From: Smithella sp. SCADC
Lineage (GTDB): Bacteria; Desulfobacterota; Syntrophia; Syntrophales; Smithellaceae
DNA length: 43,544 bases
Assembly: GCA_000747625.2 (NCBI GenBank)
Contig: JQDQ01000047.1
Span: 1 to 43,544 of the forward strand
Direction: 5' to 3'
Under the pieces are notes generated by a model. The model was not told the DNA's origin, searched no databases, and saw only the letters and a list, made by a program, of their open reading frames with translations. Positions 1 through 8,039 of the stretch are shown in pieces (position 1 is the first letter of the stretch; each line of letters opens with the position of its first letter). A program made the translations under genes and the position numbers.

Positions 1-559
1 TCTACTCTACCCAGATTCCTTTTGGCGTATGCCGGAGGATTTTTTGGTTTCTCGCGGCCGGTCAGCGACAGCTTCGGCATCGTGGTGCTTAATAAAGAAG
101 TGCCTGGAGCCGCCGTGTTCAACAACGGTCAGGAGATGGGAAAGACCGGCTCTTTCGGCACAATGGTTGTCCCGAACTGGAAAAGGCGGGGAATTTTATA
201 TTGACAACAGTCTATCCACAGATACGAATGCGAATGCCGCCGATAGCCAGAATAACCAGAGTTGCAGCGCTATTGCGAAACTAAGAAAAGCAGGTGGAAA
301 TACAATCCTGCCGGGCACCTGTAGCGCCACTGTGGATTATGAGGGCGGCAAATTCGGGTTTTCCGTTACATTTACCGAGGCAGGAGAAGCTATTACCGAT
401 CTTGGAGAAATTCAATGCGTTGTTTCTCAGGCGTCTATGTCAATACCTTCTGTTCAGACGCCTGCAGGAATCAATGATCAATCCGTAAAGGCTCAACCTG
501 TTCCCGAGAAAAAACAGGCCGCGAAGACAGTTCTTTTTGCATTCCCTGACGCTGACTAA
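1..559 (+). pseudogene. Fimbrial usher C-terminal part, frameshifted, cut by window edge
   Basis: From base 1 the first frame reads like the C-terminal half of a chaperone-usher outer membrane usher: the motif AYAGGFFGFSRPVSDSFGIV is followed by a VPGAAVFNNGQEMGKT stretch and a VVPN turn, as in FimD/PapC-family proteins. This frame stops at 202-204. The next frame is open to 559 and seems to continue just after a GGGG run near 187-190 (GGEFYIDN), so one inserted base there would explain the break. The tail after the shift (about 120 residues) does not look like a standard usher C-terminal plug, so its identity is uncertain. The gene begins outside the window. It is either a true pseudogene or carries a sequencing error. 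Confidence 0.6.
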
Positions 560-598
560 GTAGCTTACATGCGAAACGTGAATATATACTTTTTCACG

Positions 599-1054
599 TT
601 AGTCGCTAATGCGAGTGTAAGTTTTCCAGCCTTCTTTCATGCCCACTTGTTTATATATAACGCGCATTTGTTCGCCGGGGAATTTAAAATAGTACTGGTA
701 ACTTCCTTTCTTGATTTTGCGAACTTCCACTTTTGATGGTTCCTTCTGTTTCCACTCGCCATTTTCAGTGATGGAACGTGCGGAAGTGTCGTATGAAACA
801 AGTTGTTTATTCTCTATCTTGAACTTACCTTTAATTTCTTCGACGGCTATGCCGTTATTAAAGTTTGTCGCTTCAAAAGTCCCGTTGGAGTTATACCGTA
901 CTCTTTGTTTGGCTGAGAGTGACTGCCCTCCATAATCGAGTTTAAACTCAATTTCATAAAGCCCGGGATTTATCGACGGCAGATCTTTGTCACCACAGGA
1001 GACAAGAGTTAAAACTGTTGCGATGATTGAGAAAAAATATAGCATTTTTTTCAT
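599..1054 (-). CDS. Small lipoprotein of unknown function
   Basis: A 151-residue protein beginning with a lipoprotein signal peptide (MKKMLYFF, hydrophobic core, lipobox LVSC with Cys20). It is therefore expected to be exported and lipidated. The mature part is polar and beta-rich by eye (a GLYEIEFKLDYGG start and alternating strands), similar in style to small lipocalin-like or DUF lipoproteins, but no family is recognised. An AAGGAG ribosome site lies about 10 bases before the ATG. It stands alone and convergent to the broken usher gene. A short inverted repeat (575-582 with 593-600) overlaps its stop codon and has no clean T-run. Confidence 0.75.
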   Translation of the reverse strand: MKKMLYFFSIIATVLTLVSCGDKDLPSINPGLYEIEFKLDYGGQSLSAKQRVRYNSNGTFEATNFNNGIAVEEIKGKFKIENKQLVSYDTSARSITENGEWKQKEPSKVEVRKIKKGSYQYYFKFPGEQMRVIYKQVGMKEGWKTYTRISD

Positions 1055-1354
1055 AGATGTCTTGCTCCTTGGAAAACACTATATATTAGTGGGTGCTAAA
1101 AAGACAAACAAATGTATATTTGTCAAGAATTAATTTGGGTAAAATCGTTTCGAACAGGTTATACGTTGAGGAAGCCGACAATCCCGATAGATCGGGACCA
1201 ACAAAAATAGCGCTTTGATTTAGAATTGGTATTATTAAACAATTTGCTTTTTGCCGTCTAATGTAATAAATTTTCCAAGTAAATTAAACATGACTTAATT
1301 GCTGTCATGCAAAGTCGAAAAATTTGACGTCGGTTTTTATTTAGGAAAACGCTT
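1055..1354. other. 300-base divergent intergenic region, no gene seen
   Basis: AT-rich spacer between the lipoprotein (reverse) and the thiamine operon (forward). It holds a short palindrome around 1180-1197 (CCCGAT-AG-ATCGGG) and a TTGACA on the reverse strand at 1121-1126 without a convincing -10. I see no TPP riboswitch motifs (no CTGAGA followed by an ACC-CTTTGAACCTGA type block), although thiamine genes follow. Confidence 0.5.
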
Positions 1355-2026
1355 GTGTATCAAAAAATAATTATAGTTAGTGGCGGTCGTCTGGTTGATC
1401 CTGTATTTTTTCAGAAGAAGATTGCGGGAATGGAGAACCACCTGGTTATTTGCTGCGATGGCGGTGCGCGTAATTTTCAATATTTGGGAATTAAGCCTGA
1501 TGTAATCATCGGTGATATGGATTCGATTGATCCTGCTCAACTGGCAAGTTACTCTGCGCAGGGAATAAAAATTATAAAATATTCCGCAAGCAAAGATTTT
1601 ACCGATACAGAATTGGCGCTCGATTACGCGTTGAATTTGAATCCGGACGCAATATTTATCTGGGGCGCTTTGGGCGGCAGGGTTGATCACACCCTGGCCA
1701 ATGTGTTCTTGCTTTGCAAGGGACAGGAAAAGGGAATTAATACATATTTGATTGACGAATACGGTGAAGCTTTTGTGCTGGATAAAAAAGCTGTTTTTAT
1801 AAACGAAGCAGGAAAAACAGTTTCTCTTCTTGCACTCAGTCCCCGTGTTACAGGAATAACTCTAAAGGGTTTTCTTTACTCTCTGGAAAAAAGTACTTTG
1901 CAAATGGGTGAAACCCGCGGTGTCAGTAATATTATTAATGAAGATCGTGCCAGCATTAGTGTACGGTCGGGAAAACTTCTTGTCATTGGATATTGGCAAA
2001 AAGATATTTTCCCGGAGGCGCTTTAA
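1355..2026 (+). CDS. thiN: Thiamine pyrophosphokinase
   Basis: A 223-residue protein of the thiamine pyrophosphokinase family, which transfers pyrophosphate from ATP to thiamine to make TPP in the cytoplasm. Visible family motifs are CCDGGARNF (about residues 33-41), the metal/substrate motif PDVIIGDMDSID (about 48-59), DFTDTELALDYAL (about 80-92) and GALGGRVDHTLANVFLL (about 103-119). The C-terminal half fits the thiamine-binding beta domain. The start is a GTG at 1355 with an AGGA about 8 bases upstream. It is the first gene of a compact forward operon, 3 bases ahead of thiD. Together with thiD it can turn salvaged thiamine or HMP into active forms. Confidence 0.9.
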   Translation: MYQKIIIVSGGRLVDPVFFQKKIAGMENHLVICCDGGARNFQYLGIKPDVIIGDMDSIDPAQLASYSAQGIKIIKYSASKDFTDTELALDYALNLNPDAIFIWGALGGRVDHTLANVFLLCKGQEKGINTYLIDEYGEAFVLDKKAVFINEAGKTVSLLALSPRVTGITLKGFLYSLEKSTLQMGETRGVSNIINEDRASISVRSGKLLVIGYWQKDIFPEAL

Positions 2027-2029
2027 AAT

Positions 2030-2845
2030 ATGGTACCGGTTAAAGTATTATGTATCGGCGGTTCCGATTCCAGCGGCGGCGCAGGAATTCAGGCTGATTT
2101 AAAAGCCGTGAGCGCCTGTGGTTGCTGGGGACTCAGTGTGATTACTGCAGTGACTGCGCAGAATACTCAAGGCGTCCAGGACATCCATCCTGTCGGGCAA
2201 AAATTCATTTTGGCGCAATTGGATTCAGTGCTCAATGATATTGGCGCTGACGCGGTAAAAACCGGAATGCTTTTGACAGCGGGAGCTGTCGAATCTGTTG
2301 CCCTAAAAATAAAAGAATATCGTCTGGAGAAATTAGTAGTTGATCCGGTAATGGTTGCCAAGGGCGGCCGGTCTTTAATGCAAGACCGGGCAAGAGATGT
2401 GCTTATAAAAAAATTACTGCCGCAGGCTTTTGTTTTGACGCCGAATATTCCCGAAGCGGAAATTTTAGCGCAGTGTAGCATTAAAACAGTTGCCGCGATG
2501 GAAAAAGCCGCCGTCATAATTCATCAACTGGGCGCCAAAAATGTGCTGATTAAAGGAGGTCACCTCCCGGGAAGTAAGCGATTAGGTGCTTTGGATATTC
2601 TCTTTGACGGCGATCATTGTTATAAGTTTTCCGCTCCCTGGATTAATTCGCGCGATACTCACGGCACCGGTTGCACTTATGCGTCGTTGCTGGCATCAAC
2701 TCTTGCACTGGGTAATAATATTGTTGATGCCGTTGGGCAGGCAAAAAAAATGGTTGCCGCCGCTATTGAAAATGGGTTAATTCTGGGAATGGGATATGGA
2801 TCGGTCAATATTTTTGGAAATAATTTTTTAACAAAAAAGCGATGA
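2030..2845 (+). CDS. thiD: Hydroxymethylpyrimidine/phosphomethylpyrimidine kinase
   Basis: A 271-residue ribokinase-fold kinase that phosphorylates HMP and HMP-P, giving HMP-PP for thiamine phosphate synthesis. The N-terminal signature GGSDSSGGAGIQADLKA (about residues 9-25) is the ThiD substrate/ATP motif, TAVTAQNTQGV follows at about 40-50, DPVMVAKGG at about 105-113, and the anion-hole/catalytic motif DTHGTGCTYAS lies near residue 209-219. The length is normal for the family. ATG 2030 lies 3 bases after the thiN stop with GGAGG in the end of thiN, so translation is probably coupled. No ThiE domain is fused. Confidence 0.95.
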   Translation: MVPVKVLCIGGSDSSGGAGIQADLKAVSACGCWGLSVITAVTAQNTQGVQDIHPVGQKFILAQLDSVLNDIGADAVKTGMLLTAGAVESVALKIKEYRLEKLVVDPVMVAKGGRSLMQDRARDVLIKKLLPQAFVLTPNIPEAEILAQCSIKTVAAMEKAAVIIHQLGAKNVLIKGGHLPGSKRLGALDILFDGDHCYKFSAPWINSRDTHGTGCTYASLLASTLALGNNIVDAVGQAKKMVAAAIENGLILGMGYGSVNIFGNNFLTKKR

Positions 2846-2891
2846 TAAATTTCGCGACTGAAGAAGTTGCTTTAATGTTTTGGAGGACATC

Positions 2892-4163
2892 ATGACGCAA
2901 TTAGAAAAGGCCCGCAAAGGCTTGATTACTAAAGAAATGAAAATAGCAGCCAAAGAAGAAGGGGTGACGCCCGAATATATACGCCGGGGAATAGCGAAAG
3001 GGACAATCGTTATTACCCGCAATGCAGAACATACCACCATCAAACCGCTGGCGATAGGCCTTGGTTTGCGCACCAAAGTAAACGCCAACATCGGCACATC
3101 CAAAGATCATATGGATGTGGATCTGGAACTGAAAAAACTGAAAATCGCAGTTGCTGCCGGCGCCGATGCCGTTATGGATCTTTCCACCGGCGGAAATCTT
3201 GCCGCTATCAGAAAAAAAGTTATGAAAAAATCAACCGTGGCTATCGGAACCGTGCCGATTTATCAGGCGGCGGTTAAAATGATAGAAAAAGGCAAAGCCA
3301 TATCGGAAATGACATCCGATGATATCTTTGCCGTCATCGAAGAAAACGGCAGAGATGGCGTGGATTTCATTACCGTTCACTGCGGCGTAACCAGGCTAAG
3401 TGTTGCGGCGCTCAAGTCGCAAAAACGAATTTTGGGCATTGTCAGCCGCGGCGGTTCCATGACTGCCAACTGGATGAATTGCAACAAAAAGGAAAATCCT
3501 CTTTACGAAGAATATGACCGGCTTCTGGAAATTGCCCATCGCTTCGATATGGTATTGAGCCTCGGCGACGGACTGAGGCCGGGAGCAATAGATGACGCCA
3601 CGGATCAGGCGCAACTACAGGAATTGATAATCCTGGGGCAACTGGCCGCGCGAGCGCGTACCGCCGGAGTACAGGTGATGATTGAAGGCCCCGGACATGT
3701 TCCCTTAACCGGGATCGAGACCAATATAAAATTACAAAAGGAAATCTGTCAGGGCGCGCCTTTTTATGTGCTGGGACCTCTGCCCACTGATATTGCGCCT
3801 GGTTATGATCACATTACTTCGGCTATCGGCGGAGCAATCGCCGGCGCTGCCGGAGCCGATTTTCTGTGTTACGTTACGCCTGCTGAACATTTACGTCTGC
3901 CCACCCTGGCCGATGTTCGCGACGGAGTCATTGCCGCGCGCATCGCTGCGCATATCGCCGATATCGCCAAAGGCGTGAATAAGGCGCGCGAAAGAGACAG
4001 AAAGATGTCGCAGTGCAGAAAAAATTTTGACTGGCAGGGACAGGTGGCATTATCCATTGACCCCGAAAAAACAGTTTCTCTTCTGGAAAAAAGCAAAAGC
4101 GCCAATGATGAAGGCTGCACCATGTGCGGTGAGCTCTGCGCGATAAAATTAGGAAAAAAATAA
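2892..4163 (+). CDS. thiC: ThiC-family radical SAM enzyme: HMP-P synthase (or ThiC paralogue BzaF)
   Basis: A 423-residue member of the ThiC family, which rearranges aminoimidazole ribotide to HMP-P with an iron-sulfur cluster and SAM. Family landmarks are GLRTKVNANIGTS, AGADAVMDLSTGG, TVPIYQA, DFITVHCGVT, LSLGDGLRPG, MIEGPGHVP, LGPLPTDIAPGYDHI, CYVTPAEHLRLP and CRKNFDW. The C-terminal cluster motif reads CTMCGELC, i.e. Cx2Cx3C, whereas the well-known E. coli-type motif is Cx2Cx4C. The protein is of the short class without the long N-terminal domain. I chose ATG 2892, with GGAGG five bases upstream, over an upstream TTG at 2880 that overlaps that site. The neighbours thiN and thiD favour thiamine synthesis, but the paralogue BzaF (5-hydroxybenzimidazole synthase, B12 lower ligand) has the same fold and similar length and is not excluded. 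Confidence 0.85.
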   Translation: MTQLEKARKGLITKEMKIAAKEEGVTPEYIRRGIAKGTIVITRNAEHTTIKPLAIGLGLRTKVNANIGTSKDHMDVDLELKKLKIAVAAGADAVMDLSTGGNLAAIRKKVMKKSTVAIGTVPIYQAAVKMIEKGKAISEMTSDDIFAVIEENGRDGVDFITVHCGVTRLSVAALKSQKRILGIVSRGGSMTANWMNCNKKENPLYEEYDRLLEIAHRFDMVLSLGDGLRPGAIDDATDQAQLQELIILGQLAARARTAGVQVMIEGPGHVPLTGIETNIKLQKEICQGAPFYVLGPLPTDIAPGYDHITSAIGGAIAGAAGADFLCYVTPAEHLRLPTLADVRDGVIAARIAAHIADIAKGVNKARERDRKMSQCRKNFDWQGQVALSIDPEKTVSLLEKSKSANDEGCTMCGELCAIKLGKK

Positions 4164-5494
4164 TGGGAAACGACAATCGCCGGAATGCGGAAGCAATCGT
4201 CCGTCTTTTGAAACAATCGGGCTACGAAGCTTATTTTGTCGGCGGTTGTGTGCGGGATTTTATTCTTGGTTCTGTTTCCAGTGATTACGACATTGTTACT
4301 TCGGCGCGTCCCGATGAAATAGTTTCCCTGTTTCCCAATACCATAGCCATCGGCGCGCAGTTTGGCGTAGTTGCCGTAATTGTGGAAAATCATCTTTACG
4401 AAGTCGCCACCTTCCGCGGCGATGATGCATACGAAGACGGCAGGCATCCTTCCCGAATTCATTTTTCTTCAGCCAGAGAAGATGTGTTCCGGCGCGATTT
4501 CACAATCAACGGGCTTTTGATGGAGCCGGACTCCGATAAGATAATTGACTATATAGACGGCCGGGCTGATATCGAGAAAAAAACAATCCGTACTATCGGC
4601 GATCCCGAAAAACGCTTTAATGAAGATTTTCTGCGGATGCTCAGAGCTATTCGTTTTGCTGCTAATCTTAATTTCGTCATTGAACCGGCCACGCAACAGG
4701 CAATCAGGAAAAACTCGGCGAAAATAAAACAAATCAGCGCCGAACGCCTGCGTGAAGAACTCGGTAAAATTCTTACGCGTGGTGGCGCACGCCACGGCTT
4801 TGAATTAATGGACTGCACGGGTATCTTGAAAGAAATTCTTCCCGAAGTGCATAAATTGAAAGGAGTGGAACAGCCGCCGCGTTTTCATCCGGAAGGCGAT
4901 GTCTGGCAACATACATTGAATATGCTGGATCTATTGACTCAAAGCGGAGAAACCGATGAAAATCTTTGTCTGGCCTGGAGTGTGCTTTTACATGATGTTG
5001 GTAAAGCTGTAACCAGAACTGAAGATGAAAATGGTGTGCATTTTTACGGACATGTTCAGCAGGGAGAGAAAATCGCTGACGATATAATGCAAAGGCTGAA
5101 GTTTTCCCGTGCGCAGAAGGAAACAGTGCTTAATCTTATTCACTATCACATGGTATTTATGAACGTTCAAAAAATGCGTCCGGCTCGTCTTAAACGATTT
5201 TTACGCATGCCGGATTATGATTTACATCTGGAACTGCACCGTCTTGATTGTCTGGCCAGTCACGGCATGTTGGACAATTATGAATTCTGCCGTGATCAGC
5301 TTCAGTCGTTGGACCAGGACGATTTGCACCCCCCGCGCTTATTAACCGGTGATGATTTAATTCTCATGGGCTTTGCTCCGGGAAAAGTTATCGGGAAGAT
5401 TCTGCTGGCTTTAGAAGAAGAGCAATTGGAGGGAAGAATAGTGACAATTGAAGAAGCCAGGGATTATGTCCGCACCAAATGGATGAAACAATGA
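4163..5494 (+). CDS. cca: CCA-adding tRNA nucleotidyltransferase with HD domain
   Basis: A 443-residue class II nucleotidyltransferase. The N-terminal head shows GGCVRDFILG and the metal-binding DYDIVTSARPDEI (about residues 27-57), followed by RRDFTINGLL and RFxEDFLRMLRAIRFAANL in the neck. An HD phosphohydrolase domain follows (LLHDVGKAVTRT, about 275-286, with GHVQQGEKIAD after it). This architecture is seen in enzymes that build or repair tRNA 3' CCA ends and in related poly(A) polymerases; the exact specificity cannot be read from sequence. The four tRNA genes in this window all encode CCA, so the role here would be repair. The start overlaps the thiC stop by one base (TAATG). Confidence 0.85.
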   Translation: MGNDNRRNAEAIVRLLKQSGYEAYFVGGCVRDFILGSVSSDYDIVTSARPDEIVSLFPNTIAIGAQFGVVAVIVENHLYEVATFRGDDAYEDGRHPSRIHFSSAREDVFRRDFTINGLLMEPDSDKIIDYIDGRADIEKKTIRTIGDPEKRFNEDFLRMLRAIRFAANLNFVIEPATQQAIRKNSAKIKQISAERLREELGKILTRGGARHGFELMDCTGILKEILPEVHKLKGVEQPPRFHPEGDVWQHTLNMLDLLTQSGETDENLCLAWSVLLHDVGKAVTRTEDENGVHFYGHVQQGEKIADDIMQRLKFSRAQKETVLNLIHYHMVFMNVQKMRPARLKRFLRMPDYDLHLELHRLDCLASHGMLDNYEFCRDQLQSLDQDDLHPPRLLTGDDLILMGFAPGKVIGKILLALEEEQLEGRIVTIEEARDYVRTKWMKQ

Positions 5495-6270
5495 GAAACT
5501 ACAAAACGATCATAATCTTTTTTCTCATTCCTTTGTTAATATTATCATGTTCTCATGCTCGACGCACTGCGCGTTGGGTACGGCCATCTTCTCCTCCGCC
5601 AGTGCGGCAAAAACCTGCGCTGGAGTTAATGGGGTATACGATTCAGGCTGGAGCGTTTAAAAAGGTGGAAAATGCGGTGCGTTTAACGGAGAGATTAAAA
5701 AACAATCATGGTCTCGACGCTACATACTTCCTTGCCTCCGATAAATTCTTCAAAGTTCGATTCGGTAATTTTACGACAAAGGAACTGGCCAGAAAAAGAG
5801 CGCAAAGCCTGAAAGAGGCAAAAATCATTGAAGAGTTTTATGTTGTCCAGCCGGAAGATTATTCAGTTGCCAGACAAAAACAATATGGCGCCAATTATCT
5901 GAGAGAAGCTTTAGTGAAGACTGCGAAAGATTTTATCGGGGTTCCTTACCTCTGGGGTGGCGCTTCTTTCGATGACGGATTTGATTGCAGCGGATTGACA
6001 ATGACGGTATATCAATTAAATGGTCTTAACCTTCCCCGCAACTCAAAGAAACAATTTGATGCCGGCGCTTCCATCGATAAAAATGATCTGCAAAAAGGCG
6101 ACCTTGTATTTTTTTCTTGGAAAGGAAGAAGCAGTGTTTCTCATGTCGGTATTTATATAGGAGAAGGAAAATTTATTCATGCTTCATCTCAGGGCAAAAA
6201 AATACAGGTTGATTCTCTTTCTTCCAATTATTTTACGAATCAATATATCGGCGGAAGAACTTATCTCTGA
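5491..6270 (+). CDS. SPOR-NlpC/P60 lipoprotein, probable peptidoglycan endopeptidase
   Basis: A lipoprotein of about 259 residues: N-terminal signal with lipobox LILSC, a proline-rich linker, a SPOR-like domain (YTIQAGAFKKVENAVRLTERL ... FKVRFGNF, about residues 45-120) that would bind denuded septal glycan, and a C-terminal NlpC/P60 cysteine peptidase domain. The catalytic Cys is in FDCSGLT and the His in SHVGIYIG, with a WGG motif ahead of the Cys. It likely cuts peptide stems of peptidoglycan in the periplasm. An in-frame ATG at 5479 also exists, but ATG 5491 forms an ATGA overlap with the upstream stop and starts directly with the signal peptide. It is the last gene of the thi-cca operon. 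Confidence 0.85.
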   Translation: MRNYKTIIIFFLIPLLILSCSHARRTARWVRPSSPPPVRQKPALELMGYTIQAGAFKKVENAVRLTERLKNNHGLDATYFLASDKFFKVRFGNFTTKELARKRAQSLKEAKIIEEFYVVQPEDYSVARQKQYGANYLREALVKTAKDFIGVPYLWGGASFDDGFDCSGLTMTVYQLNGLNLPRNSKKQFDAGASIDKNDLQKGDLVFFSWKGRSSVSHVGIYIGEGKFIHASSQGKKIQVDSLSSNYFTNQYIGGRTYL

Positions 6271-6446
6271 CTAAAACAATAATGAAGCATTCGTGAGGAT
6301 AATATCTGTAATTTTGCGTCGAATATTAAAAATGAAGTTTTACTGCCGGTTGCATGATTATTCTATTTTGTAAAAATAAACAGCGATATGCCATAAGAAA
6401 TAAATTAAAAATATTTTATATTTTATTGTCTTTATTGTCTTTTTTG

Positions 6447-6475
6447 TTGACGAGGTGAAAAAAATAAAGTAAAAT
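6447..6475 (+). promoter_or_regulatory. Sigma-70-type promoter of the lysine-rich gene
   Basis: TTGACG (6447-6452), a 17-base spacer and TAAAAT (6470-6475). This is close to consensus and gives a leader of about 60 bases before the gene at 6541. Predicted by eye only. Confidence 0.6.
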
Positions 6476-6540
6476 TTAATCAAGAGATGGAATTGGAAGT
6501 ATTTTTAATCCAAAAATTTTTATAAAGGAGGCTTCACCTA

Positions 6541-6681
6541 ATGGCAACGGCAAAGAAAAAAGTGGTAAAGAAAGCAGCTCCAAAGAAAAAAGCGGTTAAG
6601 AAAGTTGTAAAGAAAGCAGCTCCGAAGAAAAAAGTAGTTAAGACAGTTGCAAAGAAGAAGGCAGCTCCCAAAAAGAAATAG
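6541..6681 (+). CDS. 46-residue lysine-rich histone H1-like protein
   Basis: A very small gene. ATG 6541 is preceded at 9 bases by a perfect AAAGGAGG ribosome site (6524-6531). The product has 22 lysines in 46 residues, the rest being almost only Ala, Val and Pro, with no acidic residue. It consists of a 14-residue unit KKAAPKKKxVKxVx in two copies (residues 10-23 and 24-37) plus a partial third ending AAPKKK. This composition matches bacterial H1-like DNA-binding tails (HctB or AlgP C-terminal repeats), so DNA or RNA binding is an inference. It has a strong promoter at 6447 and a perfect terminator at 6721, which suggests a monocistronic, well expressed transcript. Confidence 0.8.
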   Translation: MATAKKKVVKKAAPKKKAVKKVVKKAAPKKKVVKTVAKKKAAPKKK

Positions 6682-6720
6682 CAAAAAAAATATTGTTGTT
6701 TAAATTCTCTAAACGGGACA

Positions 6721-6763
6721 ATTGGCGGTAACTGTGCATTAGACGGTTACCGCCAATTTTTTT
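6721..6763 (+). terminator. Intrinsic terminator after the lysine-rich gene
   Basis: A perfect 12-base-pair stem (ATTGGCGGTAAC at 6721-6732 with GTTACCGCCAAT at 6746-6757), a 13-base loop and a run of seven T ending at 6763. Confidence 0.9.
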
Positions 6764-6853
6764 ATCTAATGGAAAAAACTTGCAAGTACATCAATAAAAG
6801 TATTAAAAGATTAACAGAAGATTGGATGCACGGTCGCTAAGGAGCAGTTAAAG

Positions 6854-7936
6854 ATGAAGAGAAAAAATAAAAGTAAAATTGCGTTCAAGAATTTGTTGGT
6901 GACGGGTGGCTGCGGATTTATCGGCAGTAATTTTATCCGTTATTTGATTAACAATAAAGATTTCTCCGGCAGAATAATTAACATGGACTGTTTGACATAT
7001 GCCGGCAATCCGGAAAATCTGGCAGATATAGCAGCTGATTTTGCTTCACGATATATTTTCCAAAAAGTGAATATATGCAATGCCGCAAAACTGGATAAGA
7101 TATTTTTAAAATATGATGTCGACGCTGTCTGCCATTTTGCCGCCGAATCACACGTGGACCGTTCCATAAAAAATCCCGGTGATTTTATCCAGACCAATAT
7201 AGTAGGGACTTTTAATCTTCTGGAGGCAGCCAAAGTTCGTGGCGATAAATTCAAACTCTTCCACCATGTAAGCACCGATGAAGTTTACGGCAGTCTTGGA
7301 GCCAAAGGCTTTTTTCGCGAAGACACGCCGTATCGTCCCAATAGTCCATATTCGGCATCCAAAGCGTCTTCCGATCATCTCGTACGCGCATACTATAAAA
7401 CATTTAGCTTGCCCGCAACTATTTCCAACTGCTCCAACAATTACGGACCCTATCAGTTTCCGGAAAAACTCATTCCGCTGATTATTCTCAACGCTCTTGA
7501 GGGAAAATCCCTTCCGGTTTATGGTGACGGGAAAAATGTCCGCGACTGGCTTTATGTTGAAGACCATTGCGAAGCAATCTGGAAAATTATGACAACCGGA
7601 AAACATGGCGAAACATACAATGTCGGCGGTAATGCAGAAATGGAGAATATTATAATTGTGCAAATGATCTGCGATATTCTCGATGAAATCAAACCCGCCA
7701 GGGATGGAAAGCCGCGGCGTAATTTGATTACTTTTGTCAATGACCGACCCGGCCACGACCGCCGTTACGCGATTGACTTTGCCAAATTAAATAAAGAACT
7801 GGGATGGTCTCCGCGGGAATCATTTAAATCCGGTTTGCAAAAAACTGTCGAGTGGTATTTACATCAGAAAAAATGGATAAAAAATATTAAAACCGGCGCT
7901 TATCAGGAGTGGCTTAAAAAACAATACGGTTCATAG
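6854..7936 (+). CDS. rfbB: dTDP-glucose 4,6-dehydratase
   Basis: A 360-residue extended short-chain dehydrogenase/reductase. It oxidises and dehydrates dTDP-glucose to dTDP-4-keto-6-deoxyglucose, the second step toward dTDP-rhamnose and other deoxysugars of the cell envelope. The NAD-binding motif is [10 protein letters not shown] (about residues 18-27), the STDEVYG motif contains the catalytic Asp-Glu pair, and the YxxxK catalytic pair lies in [10 protein letters not shown]. Also present are [17 protein letters not shown] and [10 protein letters not shown], which are typical for RmlB. An AAGGAG site lies before ATG 6854. The first 12 residues form a short basic extension. The other rml genes are not adjacent. 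Confidence 0.93.
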   Translation: MKRKNKSKIAFKNLLVTGGCGFIGSNFIRYLINNKDFSGRIINMDCLTYAGNPENLADIAADFASRYIFQKVNICNAAKLDKIFLKYDVDAVCHFAAESHVDRSIKNPGDFIQTNIVGTFNLLEAAKVRGDKFKLFHHVSTDEVYGSLGAKGFFREDTPYRPNSPYSASKASSDHLVRAYYKTFSLPATISNCSNNYGPYQFPEKLIPLIILNALEGKSLPVYGDGKNVRDWLYVEDHCEAIWKIMTTGKHGETYNVGGNAEMENIIIVQMICDILDEIKPARDGKPRRNLITFVNDRPGHDRRYAIDFAKLNKELGWSPRESFKSGLQKTVEWYLHQKKWIKNIKTGAYQEWLKKQYGS

Positions 7937-8039
7937 CGTTTCACGAGATTAATGAGACCCAAGCTTCAGAAACGAAGCGCACTATATATTATAAAAAACA
8001 GGTTGATTGATATAGAGTTGCTTGGTGAATAATTAGTTA

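Noticed and set aside
1055-1354. TPP riboswitch upstream of the thiamine genes
   Set aside because: The conserved thi-box blocks are not visible in this spacer nor in the 46 bases between thiD and thiC.
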